A DNA stretch of 64,000 nucleotides, from positions 1,364,001 to 1,428,000 of the forward strand of contig NZ_CP084712.1 of assembly GCF_023822045.1 (NCBI RefSeq), in the 5' to 3' direction. The notes beneath the pieces were generated by a model. That model was not told the origin of the DNA. It saw nothing but the letters and a program-made list of their open reading frames with translations, and searched no databases. A program made the translations under genes and the position numbers. Below are positions 63,933 to 64,000 of this stretch, in pieces; the stretch's first letter is position 1, and the number at the start of each line of letters is the position of its first letter. This DNA is from Sphingopyxis sp. USTB-05. Its GTDB lineage: Bacteria; Pseudomonadota; Alphaproteobacteria; Sphingomonadales; Sphingomonadaceae.

Positions 63933-64000
63933 TCAGAAAGTATTGACGTGCACGATGACCTTGAACGTTTGAAACACGATCCTGATGTCGTTCCAGAAGG
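63933..64000 (-). CDS. 3' end of a minus-strand gene, possibly a polyprenyl glycosylphosphotransferase
   Basis: Only the final 21 codons are visible, ending ...FWNDIRIVFQTFKVIVHVNTF followed by TGA. The segment W-N-D-I-R-I-V-F-Q-T resembles the amphipathic C-terminus of bacterial sugar transferases (undecaprenyl-phosphate glycosyl-1-phosphate transferases), but 21 residues are too few for a firm call. The rest lies outside the window. Confidence 0.4.
   Translation of the reverse strand, partial: FWNDIRIVFQTFKVIVHVNTF

Overview
This window is a GC-rich, gene-dense and mostly housekeeping segment of an alphaproteobacterial chromosome. It most likely comes from a sphingomonad (Sphingopyxis/Sphingomonas type). 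The reasons are the small alphaproteobacterial families present (an NDUFS4-like complex I subunit, DUF4170, DUF2849, UPF0262, DUF2794), a pyruvate dehydrogenase E1 beta fused to a lipoyl domain, PstA with a large periplasmic insert, and two dispersed palindromic repeat families. No phage, insertion sequence, CRISPR array or integrase was seen. The window begins inside an alpha/beta-hydrolase gene and ends inside the last codons of a minus-strand gene.

Layout. 1-3050: partial hydrolase; cysteine desulfurase and [2Fe-2S] ferredoxin behind a Fur-like palindrome; a class A beta-lactamase with the two cysteines typical of carbapenemases; the 4.5S SRP RNA. 3200-8250: dnaX-ybaB, lon (with a heat-shock-like promoter) and an HU gene. 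8410-11050: tRNA-Val, a PepSY protein and an OmpR-type two-component pair. 11050-11620: gene-free repeat region. 11626-16931: chorismate mutase-GST (minus); polyprenyl synthase-DUF1801-hrpB and an NDUFS4-like protein (plus). 17026-19063: DUF4170 and a four-gene cluster of YqjD/YqjE-like membrane-associated stress proteins. 19264-25890: enolase, a coupled unknown gene, ftsB, pdhA-pdhB, a phytoene-synthase-like gene, cysE-DUF2794. 25868-28633: two membrane proteins and an SDR dehydrogenase.

28750-36530 is a compact phosphate-starvation locus: a phosphate-selective porin with two tandem Pho boxes, facing pstS-pstC-pstA-pstB-phoU-phoB, which has its own Pho box upstream of pstS. 36628-38923: UPF0262, a GH25-like protein, cdd, dcd. 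39039-40562: dnaB. 40569-44491: an assimilatory sulfate-reduction operon (cobA-type methyltransferase, DUF2849, sulfite reductase, DUF934, Fe-S type APS reductase). 44669-51441: orphan astD, hydrolase-glycosyltransferase pair, nitronate-monooxygenase-like enzyme, 2-hydroxyacid dehydrogenase and an SH3-like secreted protein. 51484-56904: small envelope proteins, a thiolase divergent from a coniferyl-aldehyde dehydrogenase, tRNA-Leu and a BenE transporter. 56935-64000: a giant DUF2339 membrane protein, a chloroperoxidase-like hydrolase, and a FixL/FixJ-like kinase and regulator with an extra lone receiver.

I found no convincing new multi-gene system. The most rewarding signals are regulatory (tandem Pho boxes, a palindromic repeat between pstS and pstC, an RpoH-like lon promoter, a Fur-like palindrome, a GANTC palindrome before ftsB), together with the beta-lactamase, the GH25-like protein with an altered catalytic motif, and the nitronate-monooxygenase-like protein with a cysteine-rich tail.
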